The translations under genes and the position numbers were made by a program. The notes below the pieces were generated by a model that saw only the letters and a list, made by a program, of their open reading frames with translations, had not been told where the DNA came from and ran no database searches. This document shows, piece after piece, positions 26,033 to 34,652 of a stretch of 64,000 bases of DNA (positions within the stretch are counted from its first letter, which is position 1; the number at the start of each line of letters is the position of its first letter). The stretch is from CALMEC01 sp964531025 (lineage in GTDB: Bacteria; Actinomycetota; Thermoleophilia; Miltoncostaeales; Miltoncostaeaceae), in NCBI GenBank assembly GCA_964531025.1, contig CAZHDY010000001.1:248001-312000 (forward strand). The letters are read 5' to 3'.

Positions 26033-28045
26033 AGCCGGTACCTCGTAACCGGAGTAGGCGGCCCGCCGGGCGTTGCGCTGAGCGTCCTCGAAGCGCCGGA
26101 ACGGACGGCCCACCGGCTCGTCGACCTCCGCCGCCGCATCCGCCGCGCCCTCCGTCTCCACGGCATCGGCGATGCGCGGGGTGAGCCGCTGGCTGACGGG
26201 ACGCGGTCCGAGAAGCCTCTCGATCTCGTCGCGATCCAGTGCCTCCGCCTCGAGCAGAGCCGCGGCGGCACGGTGGAGCAGGCCCAGGTTGGCCTCGAGC
26301 AGCTCGTACGCCGACCGGTAGGCCGACGCTAAGATGGCCTGGATCTCTGCCTCGACACGCTCGGCACCCGCCGGAGCCGACTGCCCTCCGGCGAGACCGA
26401 CGGCGAGGCTCTCCTCCGTGGTGGGCCGCGCCATACCGAGGTCGACCACCATCATGTGGGCCAGCGAGGTGGCTTTCTTCAGGTCGTCGGCCGCACCTGA
26501 CGTCATCTCGCCGAAGATGAGCTCCTCGGCGGCGCGGCCGCCCATGATGCGGGCAAGGCGATCGAGGTGTTCCTGACGCGTGGCCAGGAAGCGATCTTCG
26601 TCGGGGAGCGAGAAGGTGACGCCGAGCGCCTGCCCCTGCGGGATCACCGTCACACGCTCGACCGGCTCGCAGTTGGGAAGGAGGTGGCCGACGATGGCAT
26701 GCCCCATCTCGTGGTAGGCCACCAGAGTGCGTTCGGCCTCGGTCAGCACCTGGGTGCGCTTCTCCGGTCCCGCGGCAAGGCGCATGAGCGCGCGCCGGAA
26801 GTCGTCGATCTCGATGCCGGTGCGGTGCGCACGGGTCGCCTCGAACGAGGCCTCGTTGCAGAGCGAGGCGAGGTCGGCACCGGCCATGCCGGCGGTGAAC
26901 GCCGCGATCTGTCCGAGCTCGACGCCGGGCGCCAGTGGACGCTTACGCATGTGGACGCCCAGGATCCGCTCACGCGCGATACGGTCGGGCAGACCGACGG
27001 CGATCTTGCGGTCGAAACGGCCGGACCGAAGAAGCGCCGGGTCGAGGTGCTCGAGGCGGTTGGTCGATGCCAGCACGACAACGGGCTTGGACGGATCGAC
27101 GTCGAAGCCGTCCATCTCGGTCAGCAGCTGATCGAGCGTACCGGTGTGCTCCCGCTCGCCGGGACCCCCGCTGCGGCGCTCGCCGATGGCGTCGATCTCG
27201 TCGATGTACAGAAGGGCCGGCGCGGCCTTGCGGGCCGCCTCGAACAGATGGCGGATGCGCTTCGCACCGACACCCACGTACACCTCGATGAACTCGGCAC
27301 CGGACGCGCTGAAGAACGGCACGCCGGCCTCGCCGGCCACGGCCTTCGCCAGGAGGGTCTTGCCGGTTCCCGGGGCGCCGTAGAGCACGATGCCCTTGGG
27401 GAGGGTCGCGCCGATCGCGCGGTAGCGCTCCGGATTCTTGAGGTAGTCGGCGATCTCCAGGACCTCGTCGCGGATCTCGTCGATTCCGGCGACGTCGTCG
27501 AACCGCGTGGTGGACTCCGCGGGCTTCACCTTGCTGGTGAACCGGGCTCCACCCATATAGCGCAGCATGATGATGAAGATGATCACCAGCGCCAGCGCGA
27601 GGAGCAGCGGGCCCCATGCCTGTACCCACTCGGTCAGGCTGAAGCTCGGACCATCGACGGTCGCGATGGGACGCGTGACGGGCTCCATCTCCGTCAGATC
27701 GACGCCTCCGGCGCGAGCGGCCGCCAGGATCTCGTCGTTCGCCTTGGCGCTCACCACCGTGGCGGCGCGTTCCTGGCCGTTCGGGAGGACGATCGTCAGA
27801 ATCGACGTCCCGCCGACCTGTGGCTGGATCCGCGCCGAGCGGGCCGCACCGTTCTCAAGCGCTCCCAGGGCGGCGGTCAGCGAGATGACCGGGGCCGGGG
27901 TCGGATGCCCGCCGGCCGCGGCGCCCTGCGCGATGCCGTTGGACGGCACACGATCCGCGGTCTGCGCGCCGGCCGGTGCGATGACGATCATTGCCGCGAC
28001 CAGTGCGATCACGATGGCGAGGCGACCTGTCCATGTCCGCTGCAC
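25907..28045 (-). CDS. ftsH: ATP-dependent zinc metalloprotease FtsH
   Basis: 712 residues from GTG 28045, which has AAGGAGGGT just upstream. It is a membrane-bound hexameric protease that degrades unassembled or damaged membrane and some soluble proteins. Order: TM1 (about 8-26), an extracytoplasmic domain to about 150, TM2 (WGPLLLALALVIIFIIMLRY), AAA domain with Walker A GAPGTGKT, Walker B LLYIDEID and the second region of homology (STNRLEHLDPALLRSGRFDR), then the peptidase with HEMGH zinc site and an Asp in SGAADDLKKATSLA. The C-terminal tail is Ala/Glu-rich and extends 126 bp into the antisense of thiL. It diverges from a small zincin gene. Confidence 0.96.
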   Translation of the reverse strand: MQRTWTGRLAIVIALVAAMIVIAPAGAQTADRVPSNGIAQGAAAGGHPTPAPVISLTAALGALENGAARSARIQPQVGGTSILTIVLPNGQERAATVVSAKANDEILAAARAGGVDLTEMEPVTRPIATVDGPSFSLTEWVQAWGPLLLALALVIIFIIMLRYMGGARFTSKVKPAESTTRFDDVAGIDEIRDEVLEIADYLKNPERYRAIGATLPKGIVLYGAPGTGKTLLAKAVAGEAGVPFFSASGAEFIEVYVGVGAKRIRHLFEAARKAAPALLYIDEIDAIGERRSGGPGEREHTGTLDQLLTEMDGFDVDPSKPVVVLASTNRLEHLDPALLRSGRFDRKIAVGLPDRIARERILGVHMRKRPLAPGVELGQIAAFTAGMAGADLASLCNEASFEATRAHRTGIEIDDFRRALMRLAAGPEKRTQVLTEAERTLVAYHEMGHAIVGHLLPNCEPVERVTVIPQGQALGVTFSLPDEDRFLATRQEHLDRLARIMGGRAAEELIFGEMTSGAADDLKKATSLAHMMVVDLGMARPTTEESLAVGLAGGQSAPAGAERVEAEIQAILASAYRSAYELLEANLGLLHRAAAALLEAEALDRDEIERLLGPRPVSQRLTPRIADAVETEGAADAAAEVDEPVGRPFRRFEDAQRNARRAAYSGYEVPALDLPAQPVEGDGNTVTPDVNIHRSVGHLSDDRQGDGPAVES

Positions 28046-28130
28046 GTACCCTCCTTGGTGCCTGTGAAAGCCGCTGTTCAACCCGGTTCTCCAATTGCCG
28101 GATGCTGACCCAAGACTACAGAAAGTTGTG

Positions 28131-28475
28131 ATGGAGTTCACCCGCGAGCAGTTCGAAGATCTCGTACGCGACGCCATTGACGATATCCCCGAACCCTTCG
28201 CGAGCGCACTGGCCGAGGTCCCCGTGATCGTACGGGACGAGCCGGATCCCGAAATGGGGCGGATCTACGGCCTCTACAGCGGTGTCCCGCTGGACGAACG
28301 GGAAGGCTGGGCCCCCACCCTCCCGAGCACCATCCACATCTACATGCGTCCGCTCGTCGATGACTTCCCCGACGACGTCGTCCTCCGGTCCGAGGTCCGC
28401 ATCACCGTCCTGCACGAGCTGGGGCATCACCTCGGTCTGGACGAGGACGACCTCGACCGACTGGGCTACGCCTAG
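28131..28475 (+). CDS. Small metallopeptidase-like protein (zincin with HExxH)
   Basis: 114 residues from ATG 28131 (TTG 28095 is an in-frame alternative). It carries a clear zinc site HELGHHLGLDEDDL, as in the family of small DUF1025-type zincins with HExxHxxGxxE/D. The start is 'MEFTREQFEDLVRDAIDDIP' and a central GRIYGLYSGVPLDER region is typical. Its peptidase activity and targets are unknown. It is transcribed divergently from ftsH across 85 bp, and its TAG stop sits in the CTAG bordering repeat copy C. Confidence 0.85.
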   Translation: MEFTREQFEDLVRDAIDDIPEPFASALAEVPVIVRDEPDPEMGRIYGLYSGVPLDEREGWAPTLPSTIHIYMRPLVDDFPDDVVLRSEVRITVLHELGHHLGLDEDDLDRLGYA

Positions 28476-28640
28476 ATGGTTGATTCCAAGGTCTCGCGGC
28501 GTGGTGCATGCCCCCGGCGGCGCGGATGCGCCACCGGGCGACTCGAACAGGCAAACCAGCATGCCCTTCGACGCCCGGCGGCACCCCGCATCCACCGGTG
28601 ACGCACCCCACATCCACGATCCTTGGAATCAATCATCTAG
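28472..28640. repeat. CTAG-associated inverted-repeat element, copy C (best preserved)
   Basis: 161-bp element (28476-28636) with CTAG on both sides (28472-28475 and 28637-28640), the pattern of a 4-bp target duplication. Terminal inverted repeats ATGGTTGATTCCAAGG and CCTTGGAATCAATCAT differ at one base. The left CTAG contains the stop codon of the zincin gene. Inner palindromic segments (for example GGCGGCGCGGATGCGCC) suggest a cruciform. No coding capacity. Confidence 0.9.
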
Positions 28641-28669
28641 CCCCTCCCCACCCACCTCCAGGAGTCCAA

Positions 28670-29254
28670 ATGCCCGATCCGACGAACCCGATCACCGCCC
28701 TCGAGGATGTCATCCTCACCCGCCGCTCCATCGGCAAGGTGGACGAAACACCGGTTCCGGAGGACCTGATCCGTCGGCTCATCTCGCTCGCGGTGCACGC
28801 CCCGAACCACAAGCGGACCATCCCCTGGCGGTTCGTCGTCATCCGCGGCGACGCCCGGCTCCGCATCGGGGGCGCTCACGCCGATGCCTATGTGCGTACC
28901 CACCCGGACGCCACGACCACGGACCGTGACCGTGAGGAACGCCGGCTGGAGCGCGCGCCGGTCGTCATCGCCGTCATCTCCCGGCCCGGCGACGCCGATC
29001 CCGTCGTGCGCACCGAGGATCGGGACGCCGTTTCGGCGGGAATCCAGAACATGCTGCTCGGTGCACACGCGCACGGGCTGGGTGCGATCTGGCGGACCGG
29101 TGCCTTCGTGGTGGAGGAGGAGATCCGGGCGGTGCTCGAACTGGAACCGAACGACGAGATCGTCGGCTTCGTCTACCTCGGCGCGCCGGACGCCCCGCCG
29201 ACGCCGCGCACGGTTCCGGACCCGGAGACGCTCACCACCTGGTTGGACGCGTAG
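28670..29254 (+). CDS. Nitroreductase-family (FMN) oxidoreductase
   Basis: 194 residues. The FMN-binding start is typical: ALEDVILTRRSIGKV, with FMN-contacting Arg-Arg-Ser, then LAVHAPNHKRTIPWRFVVI, and later AGIQNMLLGAHAHGLGAIWR before 'EEEIRAVLELEPNDEIVGFV'. Such enzymes reduce nitro compounds, quinones or unknown flavin substrates with NAD(P)H. The substrate cannot be told. AGGAG lies just upstream of ATG 28670. Repeat copy C ends 30 bp before the gene, so part of its promoter region may come from the element. Confidence 0.88.
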   Translation: MPDPTNPITALEDVILTRRSIGKVDETPVPEDLIRRLISLAVHAPNHKRTIPWRFVVIRGDARLRIGGAHADAYVRTHPDATTTDRDREERRLERAPVVIAVISRPGDADPVVRTEDRDAVSAGIQNMLLGAHAHGLGAIWRTGAFVVEEEIRAVLELEPNDEIVGFVYLGAPDAPPTPRTVPDPETLTTWLDA

Positions 29255-29284
29255 AAGCAGCGCTTCGTACCCCTCGAACGGTAT

Positions 29285-29324
29285 GCAACGGGGAAATGGT
29301 GCCAGGCACCTTGACCCCGTTTGC
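29285..29324. repeat. Single hairpin with GGTGCCAGGCACC core
   Basis: Inner perfect stem GGTGCC-A-GGCACC (29298-29310) inside outer arms GCAACGGGG (29285-29293) and CCCCGTTTGC (29315-29324). The ACGGGG/CCCCGT borders and the core match the units at 11523-11671, so this is a third, unpaired copy. It lies between the nitroreductase stop and the terminator of the F420 reductase gene. Confidence 0.65.
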
Positions 29325-29456
29325 GTCGACCGAAAACGGACGGATCTCCTGCGTACAACCGGATTCCATCACACCCAGGTCTGTTCCCGGTATGTGTCGC
29401 CTGGATATCACCACCCATCGGCACGCTCCCATGACCTGAGTGGGCCGCCGGAAATG

Positions 29457-29486
29457 CGTCGGGGCCCCTCAGAGGGGGCCCCGACG
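29457..29486 (-). terminator. Terminator of the folD-F420 reductase operon
   Basis: A perfect 12-bp stem CGTCGGGGCCCC / GGGGCCCCGACG (arms 29457-29468 and 29475-29486) lies 28 bp after the stop of the F420 reductase gene. On the minus strand only GCATTTCC follows, so the T-run is short. Confidence 0.7.
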
Positions 29487-29513
29487 GGCACAGCGTTTGT
29501 GTGGTGTGGTCTT

Positions 29514-30185
29514 CTACGCGCCGCGCTTGGGGGCGTCGTGCAAGCCCTCGATGGCGATGGAAGCCTCGCCCTTGTAGCGGCGGTTCAGGTTGATGATGAT
29601 CGCCGTCGACCCCTCGATGATGAGGGCGTTGGAGAGTACGCCGGCGTCGAGAGCACGAACTCCGGGGATGGCCTTCGTCAGCTCGATGACCTGCTCACGG
29701 GTGTCCTTGCCGCGACCGCAGACCAGCACGTCGGCGTCGATGGTCTCACGAGCCTGCAGACGGGCGGCCGGCAGGTTGTTGTACGCCATGGCGACCTTGG
29801 CCTCGGGAGCGAGCTCCTGGATGCGCTGGGCCATGGATCCACCCGGCAGGTCCGTCTTGGCGATGGCGCCGTTCTTGCCGAACTCCAGCGCGTTGATCAC
29901 CGAGATGACCACCTTGCCGGCAAGGGCATCGGCCATCGGCGGGATCGTCGACTCGACGCCCTCCCACGGGATCGACACGATCGCGACCTCGGCGGCCTCG
30001 GCGGCCGCGACGTTCTCGAGCGGGACGAAGTTGCCGTCCGGAAGGTCGGCGCGGAGGGTCTCAGCGGCCTGTTCGGCCCTCTCCTGGCTGCGGGAACCCA
30101 CGATGAGCTCGTGTCCCGCCGCGGCGAAGTTGACGGCGAGGCCGCGACCCAGGTCGCCGGTTCCCCCAAAAATCGCGATCTTCAA
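29514..30185 (-). CDS. npdG: NADPH-dependent F420 reductase-like protein
   Basis: 223 residues from TTG 30185, which has a GGGAGTCTG site upstream. The N-terminal Rossmann motif reads KIAIFGGTGDLGRGLAVNFA, then VGSRSQERAEQA. Later come EVAIVSIPWEGVE, 'GGSMAQRIQELAPEAKVAMAY' style contacts near residue 120, and VLVCGRGKDTREQVIELTKA. The family (Fno/NpdG) transfers hydride between F420 and NADP. It starts 1 bp after the folD stop, so the two are co-translated. F420 genes fit an actinobacterial host. The substrate assignment is by family resemblance. Confidence 0.82.
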   Translation of the reverse strand: MKIAIFGGTGDLGRGLAVNFAAAGHELIVGSRSQERAEQAAETLRADLPDGNFVPLENVAAAEAAEVAIVSIPWEGVESTIPPMADALAGKVVISVINALEFGKNGAIAKTDLPGGSMAQRIQELAPEAKVAMAYNNLPAARLQARETIDADVLVCGRGKDTREQVIELTKAIPGVRALDAGVLSNALIIEGSTAIIINLNRRYKGEASIAIEGLHDAPKRGA

Positions 30186-30186
30186 T

Positions 30187-31056
30187 TCAGACTCCCTCGG
30201 TGGTGTCCCCCACACGCCGTCGAGCGGCCTGAAGGGTGTTGGCAAGCAGAAAAGCGATGGTCATCGGTCCCACGCCGCCCGGCACCGGGGTGAGCCATCC
30301 GGCCACCTCGGCCGCCTCCTCCTGGGCGACGTCGCCCCGGAGTCCGGCATCCGTTCGGTTGATCCCCACATCCACGACCGCGGCGCCCGGCTTGATCCAA
30401 TCCCCCCGGATCATGTCGGCCCGACCGACGGCGGCGATCAGGATATCGGCCGTCCGGCACAGCGCGGGAAGATCCTTCGTACGCGAATGCGCGATGGTGA
30501 CGGTGGCGTGCTCGGCGAGGAGCAGGAGCGACATGGGCTTCCCGACGATGAGGCTGCGCCCGACGACAACGGCATTGGCCCCCGAGATGGGGACCTCCGC
30601 CTCGTGGAGCAGGTGCATCACGCCGCTTGGCGTGCAGGCCACGAGCGTGGGTTCACCCCGCATGAGGCGTCCCAGGCTGATCGCGCCGAAGCCGTCGACG
30701 TCCTTGTCCGGATGGATGCGAGCCGCGATCTCCGGCTCCGAGAGCTGGTCCGGCACGGGAAGCTGGACCAGCATCCCGTCCACCGTGTCATCTGCGTTGA
30801 GCTCGTCGATGACGGCGTTGAGCTCGTCCTGCGTGGTCTCCTCGGGAAGTGTGATGCGTCGCGATGCCATGCCGGCCTCCGCGGCGCTCCGTTCCTTCAT
30901 CGCCTGGTAGATCTCGGACGCCGGATCGTCGCCGACCTGGATCCCGACGAGTCCAGGGGCCCGCCCATGCTTCGCGACGAAGTCCGCCACCCCCTCGGCC
31001 ACGCGTGCCCGCACGCCCGCGGCGGATGCCTTGCCGTCGATGATCCTCGCGCCCAA
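30187..31056 (-). CDS. folD: Methylenetetrahydrofolate dehydrogenase/cyclohydrolase
   Basis: 289 residues from TTG 31056 with a strong AGGGAGGACC site. FolD is the bifunctional one-carbon enzyme that oxidises methylene-THF with NADP and hydrolyses methenyl-THF. Catalytic signatures: YQAMKERSAAEAGM (the Lys), DGMLVQLPVP, HPDKDVDGFGAISLGRL, VVGRSLIVGKPMSLLL, and PGGVGPMTIAFLL near the end. It overlaps the translation start region of the F420 reductase gene and is the first gene of that pair. Pairing a folate NADP enzyme with an F420:NADP reductase may balance NADPH, which is inference. Confidence 0.95.
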   Translation of the reverse strand: MGARIIDGKASAAGVRARVAEGVADFVAKHGRAPGLVGIQVGDDPASEIYQAMKERSAAEAGMASRRITLPEETTQDELNAVIDELNADDTVDGMLVQLPVPDQLSEPEIAARIHPDKDVDGFGAISLGRLMRGEPTLVACTPSGVMHLLHEAEVPISGANAVVVGRSLIVGKPMSLLLLAEHATVTIAHSRTKDLPALCRTADILIAAVGRADMIRGDWIKPGAAVVDVGINRTDAGLRGDVAQEEAAEVAGWLTPVPGGVGPMTIAFLLANTLQAARRRVGDTTEGV

Positions 31057-31194
31057 TCGGTCCTCCCTGGTGGCTCGTCCGGGAAACCTACCGGGCCGAT
31101 GCCCGGATGGCGATTCGTCGACACGGATCGGCGGGCGACGCGCGGGGCACGAAGCCGCATACGCCCTGTGGCGGGGCACGGGTCGTCCTGCTCG

Positions 31195-31602
31195 TTACGA
31201 GATCTCGGGCATGTCCTCCGGCCGGGTCACATAGATGGCCACGAAGACGGCGACGACCTGGAGGATCAGACCCGACGCGTCGTGCCGGATCGGAGCGAGC
31301 AGACTGAGCGGCGCCATGATCGCGACCGCCGCGGCGGGTGCGCGCCTCCCGTCGCGTGAGAGAAGCAGGGCGGCGACCAGGAACGGCACCCACGAACCCC
31401 ATGCGAACCGAAGGGCGAGCGCCTCCTGCTCAGCGGTGCTGTCCTGAGCCGCGGTGCCCCGCGTGGCCTGGGTGAAGAGTTCGGCAACAGCGAAGTTCGC
31501 GACGGCGGCGGCGGACAACGCCAGTCCGACCAGCACCAGGATCCCGACGACGGACCCTCGCCACCCGCTCATCGTCCACCTCTGATCGATCGGTCGTGAC
31601 AC
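31195..31602 (-). CDS. Small integral membrane protein, unknown function
   Basis: 135 residues with four likely helices: VVGILVLVGLALSAAAVANF, WGSWVPFLVAALLLS, PAAAVAIMAPLSLLA and a C-terminal GLILQVVAVFVAIYV. ATG 31572 (MSGWRGS) is an alternative start 10 codons downstream. No family was recognised. It lies between the folD upstream region and the helicase gene on the same strand and is probably a separate unit; the 138 bp to folD hold folD's own site. Confidence 0.65.
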   Translation of the reverse strand: MSRPIDQRWTMSGWRGSVVGILVLVGLALSAAAVANFAVAELFTQATRGTAAQDSTAEQEALALRFAWGSWVPFLVAALLLSRDGRRAPAAAVAIMAPLSLLAPIRHDASGLILQVVAVFVAIYVTRPEDMPEIS

Positions 31603-31742
31603 ATTCCGTCCCAGTCATCGGTGGAACCCGCCGCACACTGAACCCGATGGGATCGGGACGCGATCCGGTTCGCCCATGCCGATGGCCGGCGTCCGTGCCC
31701 GATCACCGACGCCCCGCCGGACGACCCGGGCCGCCACCACGT

Positions 31743-33914
31743 CTAAGACGACGCGGCCTTCCGCATCGGGGCCGCGCCCGCGATGAGGCGGCGCTCGGTG
31801 CCATCACGCAGGAAGCGGACCAGGACGAGGGCACCGTCCTGCTCGACTCCGGTGACGATCCCCTCGCCGAAGGTTGCGTGGATCACCTCGTCTCCGGTGG
31901 CCAACCCGGGGACGACGTCGGCGGCGTCACTCGGAGCCGCCCGGTGTCGATGCGTGGAGGCCGCGCCCCTCCCTGAGACGGACTCCTCGGGGATCTCCGA
32001 GAGGAACCGCGAGGGGATGCGGTAGTCACGGCCGCCGCCGAAGAACGACCGCATGCGCGCATAGGTGAGGATGAGCCGTCGTCGTGCCCGGGTGATCCCG
32101 ACGTAACAGAGACGCCGTTCCTCCTCGACCTGCTCGGGGGTCTCCGACCGCGCGTGGGGGAACAGCTGCTCCTCCATGCCGATGATGACGACGCGGTCGA
32201 ACTCCAGTCCCTTCGCGTTGTGGATGGTCATCAGCGTCACCTGACCGGAGCCGGTGTCGACGGCGTCGGCATCCGCGTAGAGGGCGATCTCCTCGAGGAA
32301 CCCGGCGAGCGAGGGCTCCTCGACGCGCCCCACGTACTCGGTGGCGGTCCGCACCAGCTCCTCGAGGTTCTCGAGCCGTCCCTCCGCCTCCATGGACCCG
32401 TCGGCCTCGAACATCGCGCGGATACCGGACTCCTCGAACGCGAACTCGACGAGGCGGTCGACCGGCACGTCGGCCCGCGCCTGCGCGCGGATCTCGGCGA
32501 CGACGGCGGCGAGGGACCCGAAGCCCCGGCGCTGCGACGGGTTCAGCCCGTCCACCCGGTCGGCATCGGCGAGGGCGTCGGTCAGCGGGACCCCCATCTC
32601 GGAGGCGTACGCCGAGAGCTTCGACACGGCACCGGGCCCGACCCCGCGCTTGGGTGCGGTGATCATCCGGCCGAAGCTGACCTCGTCGGCGGGGTTCACC
32701 GCCACGCGGAGATAGGCGAGCAGGTCCTTCACCTCAGCGCGCTCGTAGTACTTGGGTCCACCGATCACCTGATACGGAACGGCCGCCCGCACCAGCATGT
32801 CCTCGACTGCGCGGCTCTGCGCGTTGGTGCGATAGAAGACGGCGATGTCCGACAGCGAGTCCCCGTCGTCCACGGCGCGCCGCACCTCGCCCATGACGAC
32901 CCGCGCCTCTTCCCGCTCGTCCCGGCATTCGATGATCTCGATGGGGTCGCCGTCTCCTCGATCGGTCCAGAGCGCCTTCTCGTGGCGATGGCTGTTCTTC
33001 GCGACCACGGCGTTGGCCGCGCGGAGGATGGTGCCCGTGGACCGGTAGTTCTGCTCGAGGGCGATGACGGTGGCGTCCGGGTAGTCGCGCTCGAAGTCGA
33101 GGATGTTCGAGACGTCCGCCCCGCGCCACGAGTAGATGCCCTGGTCGTCGTCGCCCACCACCATGACGTTGCGCTGCGGCTCACCGAGCACGCGCACCAG
33201 CCGGTACTGCGCGTGGTTGGTGTCCTGGTACTCGTCCACCAGGATGTACCGGAAGCGCTCCTGGTAGTGCTTGCGCACCTCGGTGTCGCCCTCGAGCAGC
33301 TGCACCGTCAGCCGCAGCAGGTCGTCGAAGTCCATGGCCTGGTTGGCCAGGAGACGGTCCTGATAACGGCGGTAGATGCGGACGACCTGCTCATCCTTGA
33401 ACGAGTCGATGTCCAGGTCGGACGGTCCCAGCAGACGGTTCTTGGCATCCGAGATCGCCGCCAGTACCGACCGGGGATCAACCCGCTTCGGATCGATGTC
33501 CTCGTCTTCCAGGCAACGGCGGACGAGACGAACCTGATCGGCGGCGTCGAAGATGGCGAAGTTGCGCTCGTAGCCGACATGAGGCGCATCACGACGGAGT
33601 ATCCGGACGCACGCCGAATGGAACGTGGCGGCCCAGATCCCCCGGACCCGCGGGCCCACCAGGTCCTCCAGGCGCTGACGCATCTCGGCGGCCGCCTTGT
33701 TCGTGAACGTGATGGCGAGGACGGCCCCCGGTTCGACCCCCTCCTCGTCGATCAGCCGGGCGATGCGATGCGTGAGCACGCGTGTCTTGCCGCTCCCCGC
33801 CCCGGCGAGCACCAGAAGGGGTCCGTCGCCGTGCAGGACGGCGTCACGCTGCGGAGGGTTGAGGCCCGACAGGAGATCGCTCACCCACCGAGGGTAGCGG
33901 AGGCGACCGGACAC
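31743..33914 (-). CDS. pcrA: UvrD/PcrA-family ATP-dependent DNA helicase
   Basis: 723 residues from ATG 33914 (GGGGGGA upstream) or 713 from GTG 33884, the usual family start. A 3'-5' superfamily 1A helicase for nucleotide excision repair and clearing of protein blocks. All motifs are present: LVLAGAGSGKTRVLTHRI (I), ITFTNKAAAEMRQRL (Ia), ILVDEYQDTNHAQY (II), VVGDDDQGIYSWRGA (III), EQNYRST (IV), VTLMTIHNAKGLEFD (V) and EEERRLCYVGITRARR (VI). The C-terminal 70 residues include a PcrA-type tail with 'GDEVIHATFGEGIVTGVEQD'. Confidence 0.95.
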   Translation of the reverse strand: MSGRLRYPRWVSDLLSGLNPPQRDAVLHGDGPLLVLAGAGSGKTRVLTHRIARLIDEEGVEPGAVLAITFTNKAAAEMRQRLEDLVGPRVRGIWAATFHSACVRILRRDAPHVGYERNFAIFDAADQVRLVRRCLEDEDIDPKRVDPRSVLAAISDAKNRLLGPSDLDIDSFKDEQVVRIYRRYQDRLLANQAMDFDDLLRLTVQLLEGDTEVRKHYQERFRYILVDEYQDTNHAQYRLVRVLGEPQRNVMVVGDDDQGIYSWRGADVSNILDFERDYPDATVIALEQNYRSTGTILRAANAVVAKNSHRHEKALWTDRGDGDPIEIIECRDEREEARVVMGEVRRAVDDGDSLSDIAVFYRTNAQSRAVEDMLVRAAVPYQVIGGPKYYERAEVKDLLAYLRVAVNPADEVSFGRMITAPKRGVGPGAVSKLSAYASEMGVPLTDALADADRVDGLNPSQRRGFGSLAAVVAEIRAQARADVPVDRLVEFAFEESGIRAMFEADGSMEAEGRLENLEELVRTATEYVGRVEEPSLAGFLEEIALYADADAVDTGSGQVTLMTIHNAKGLEFDRVVIIGMEEQLFPHARSETPEQVEEERRLCYVGITRARRRLILTYARMRSFFGGGRDYRIPSRFLSEIPEESVSGRGAASTHRHRAAPSDAADVVPGLATGDEVIHATFGEGIVTGVEQDGALVLVRFLRDGTERRLIAGAAPMRKAASS

Positions 33915-33974
33915 ATGTTCGGTCCCCCCGCGACCGCAACCGCTCGGCGTACGAATGCGCCGAAGCGGAACTGG

Positions 33975-34469
33975 TCAGGCGACCTCGTCGGCGTCCATGG
34001 CCGCCTCGATCGCAGCGATGTCGATGCGGCGCATCGTCCGCATCGCGGCCATCGCGCGTGAGGCGCGTTTCGGGTCGGGATCGGAGAGAAGTGCCGTCAG
34101 CTGATCCGGGTAGACCTGCCATGAGACCCCGTACCGGTCGACGAGCCAACCGCACCAGTCCTCCGTGCCGCCGTCCCCGATGAGCCGGTCCCGATAGCGA
34201 TCCGCCTCGGCCTGGTCGTCACAGCGAACCTCGATCGACGCCGCAGGGGTCAGGGTGAAGCTGTCTCCCCCGTTGAGGAGGATGATGTGGTGGCCGCCGA
34301 CGGACACCTCGGCGACGATGGCCCCGCCCGCTTCGACGCCCGGGGCGTCATCCGCACCGGATGCCCGGAACGTGTCGATGACGGCGGCGTCGTCGAATAC
34401 CTCGGCGTAGTAGGCGGCGGCCTCCTCGGCCCCTTCGTGGAACCAAAGGCATGTGCCGACGGATCTCAT
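33975..34469 (-). CDS. PhnB-like VOC-fold protein
   Basis: 164 residues of the 3-demethylubiquinone methyltransferase-like VOC group. It opens with TCLWFHEGAEEAAAYYAEVF and contains 'HHIILLNGGDSFTLTPAASI', EVRCDDQAEADRYRDRL and the typical EDWCGWLVDRYGVSWQVYP. The C-terminal part is Arg/Asp-rich. Despite the family name these proteins are not methyltransferases; their substrates are unknown. GAGAGGAGC upstream supports ATG 34469. It is the second VOC protein in this window and is unrelated in detail to the one at 8508. Confidence 0.88.
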   Translation of the reverse strand: MRSVGTCLWFHEGAEEAAAYYAEVFDDAAVIDTFRASGADDAPGVEAGGAIVAEVSVGGHHIILLNGGDSFTLTPAASIEVRCDDQAEADRYRDRLIGDGGTEDWCGWLVDRYGVSWQVYPDQLTALLSDPDPKRASRAMAAMRTMRRIDIAAIEAAMDADEVA

Positions 34470-34652
34470 GGTGTGCTCCTCTCGCGTGGGTCGGTCGTGG
34501 ATATGGACCGTCCCGGAGCGGGAATCTCATCGGTCCCACACGAATCCCGTCGGGAGACGTCTGATCGGCACGTCACCCGCCGACAACGCTGGCCGACGAC
34601 CGCCCGCGTATCGGCTCAGGTTCGCGGCCCGGCGCACCCGCCCGACGGAACG

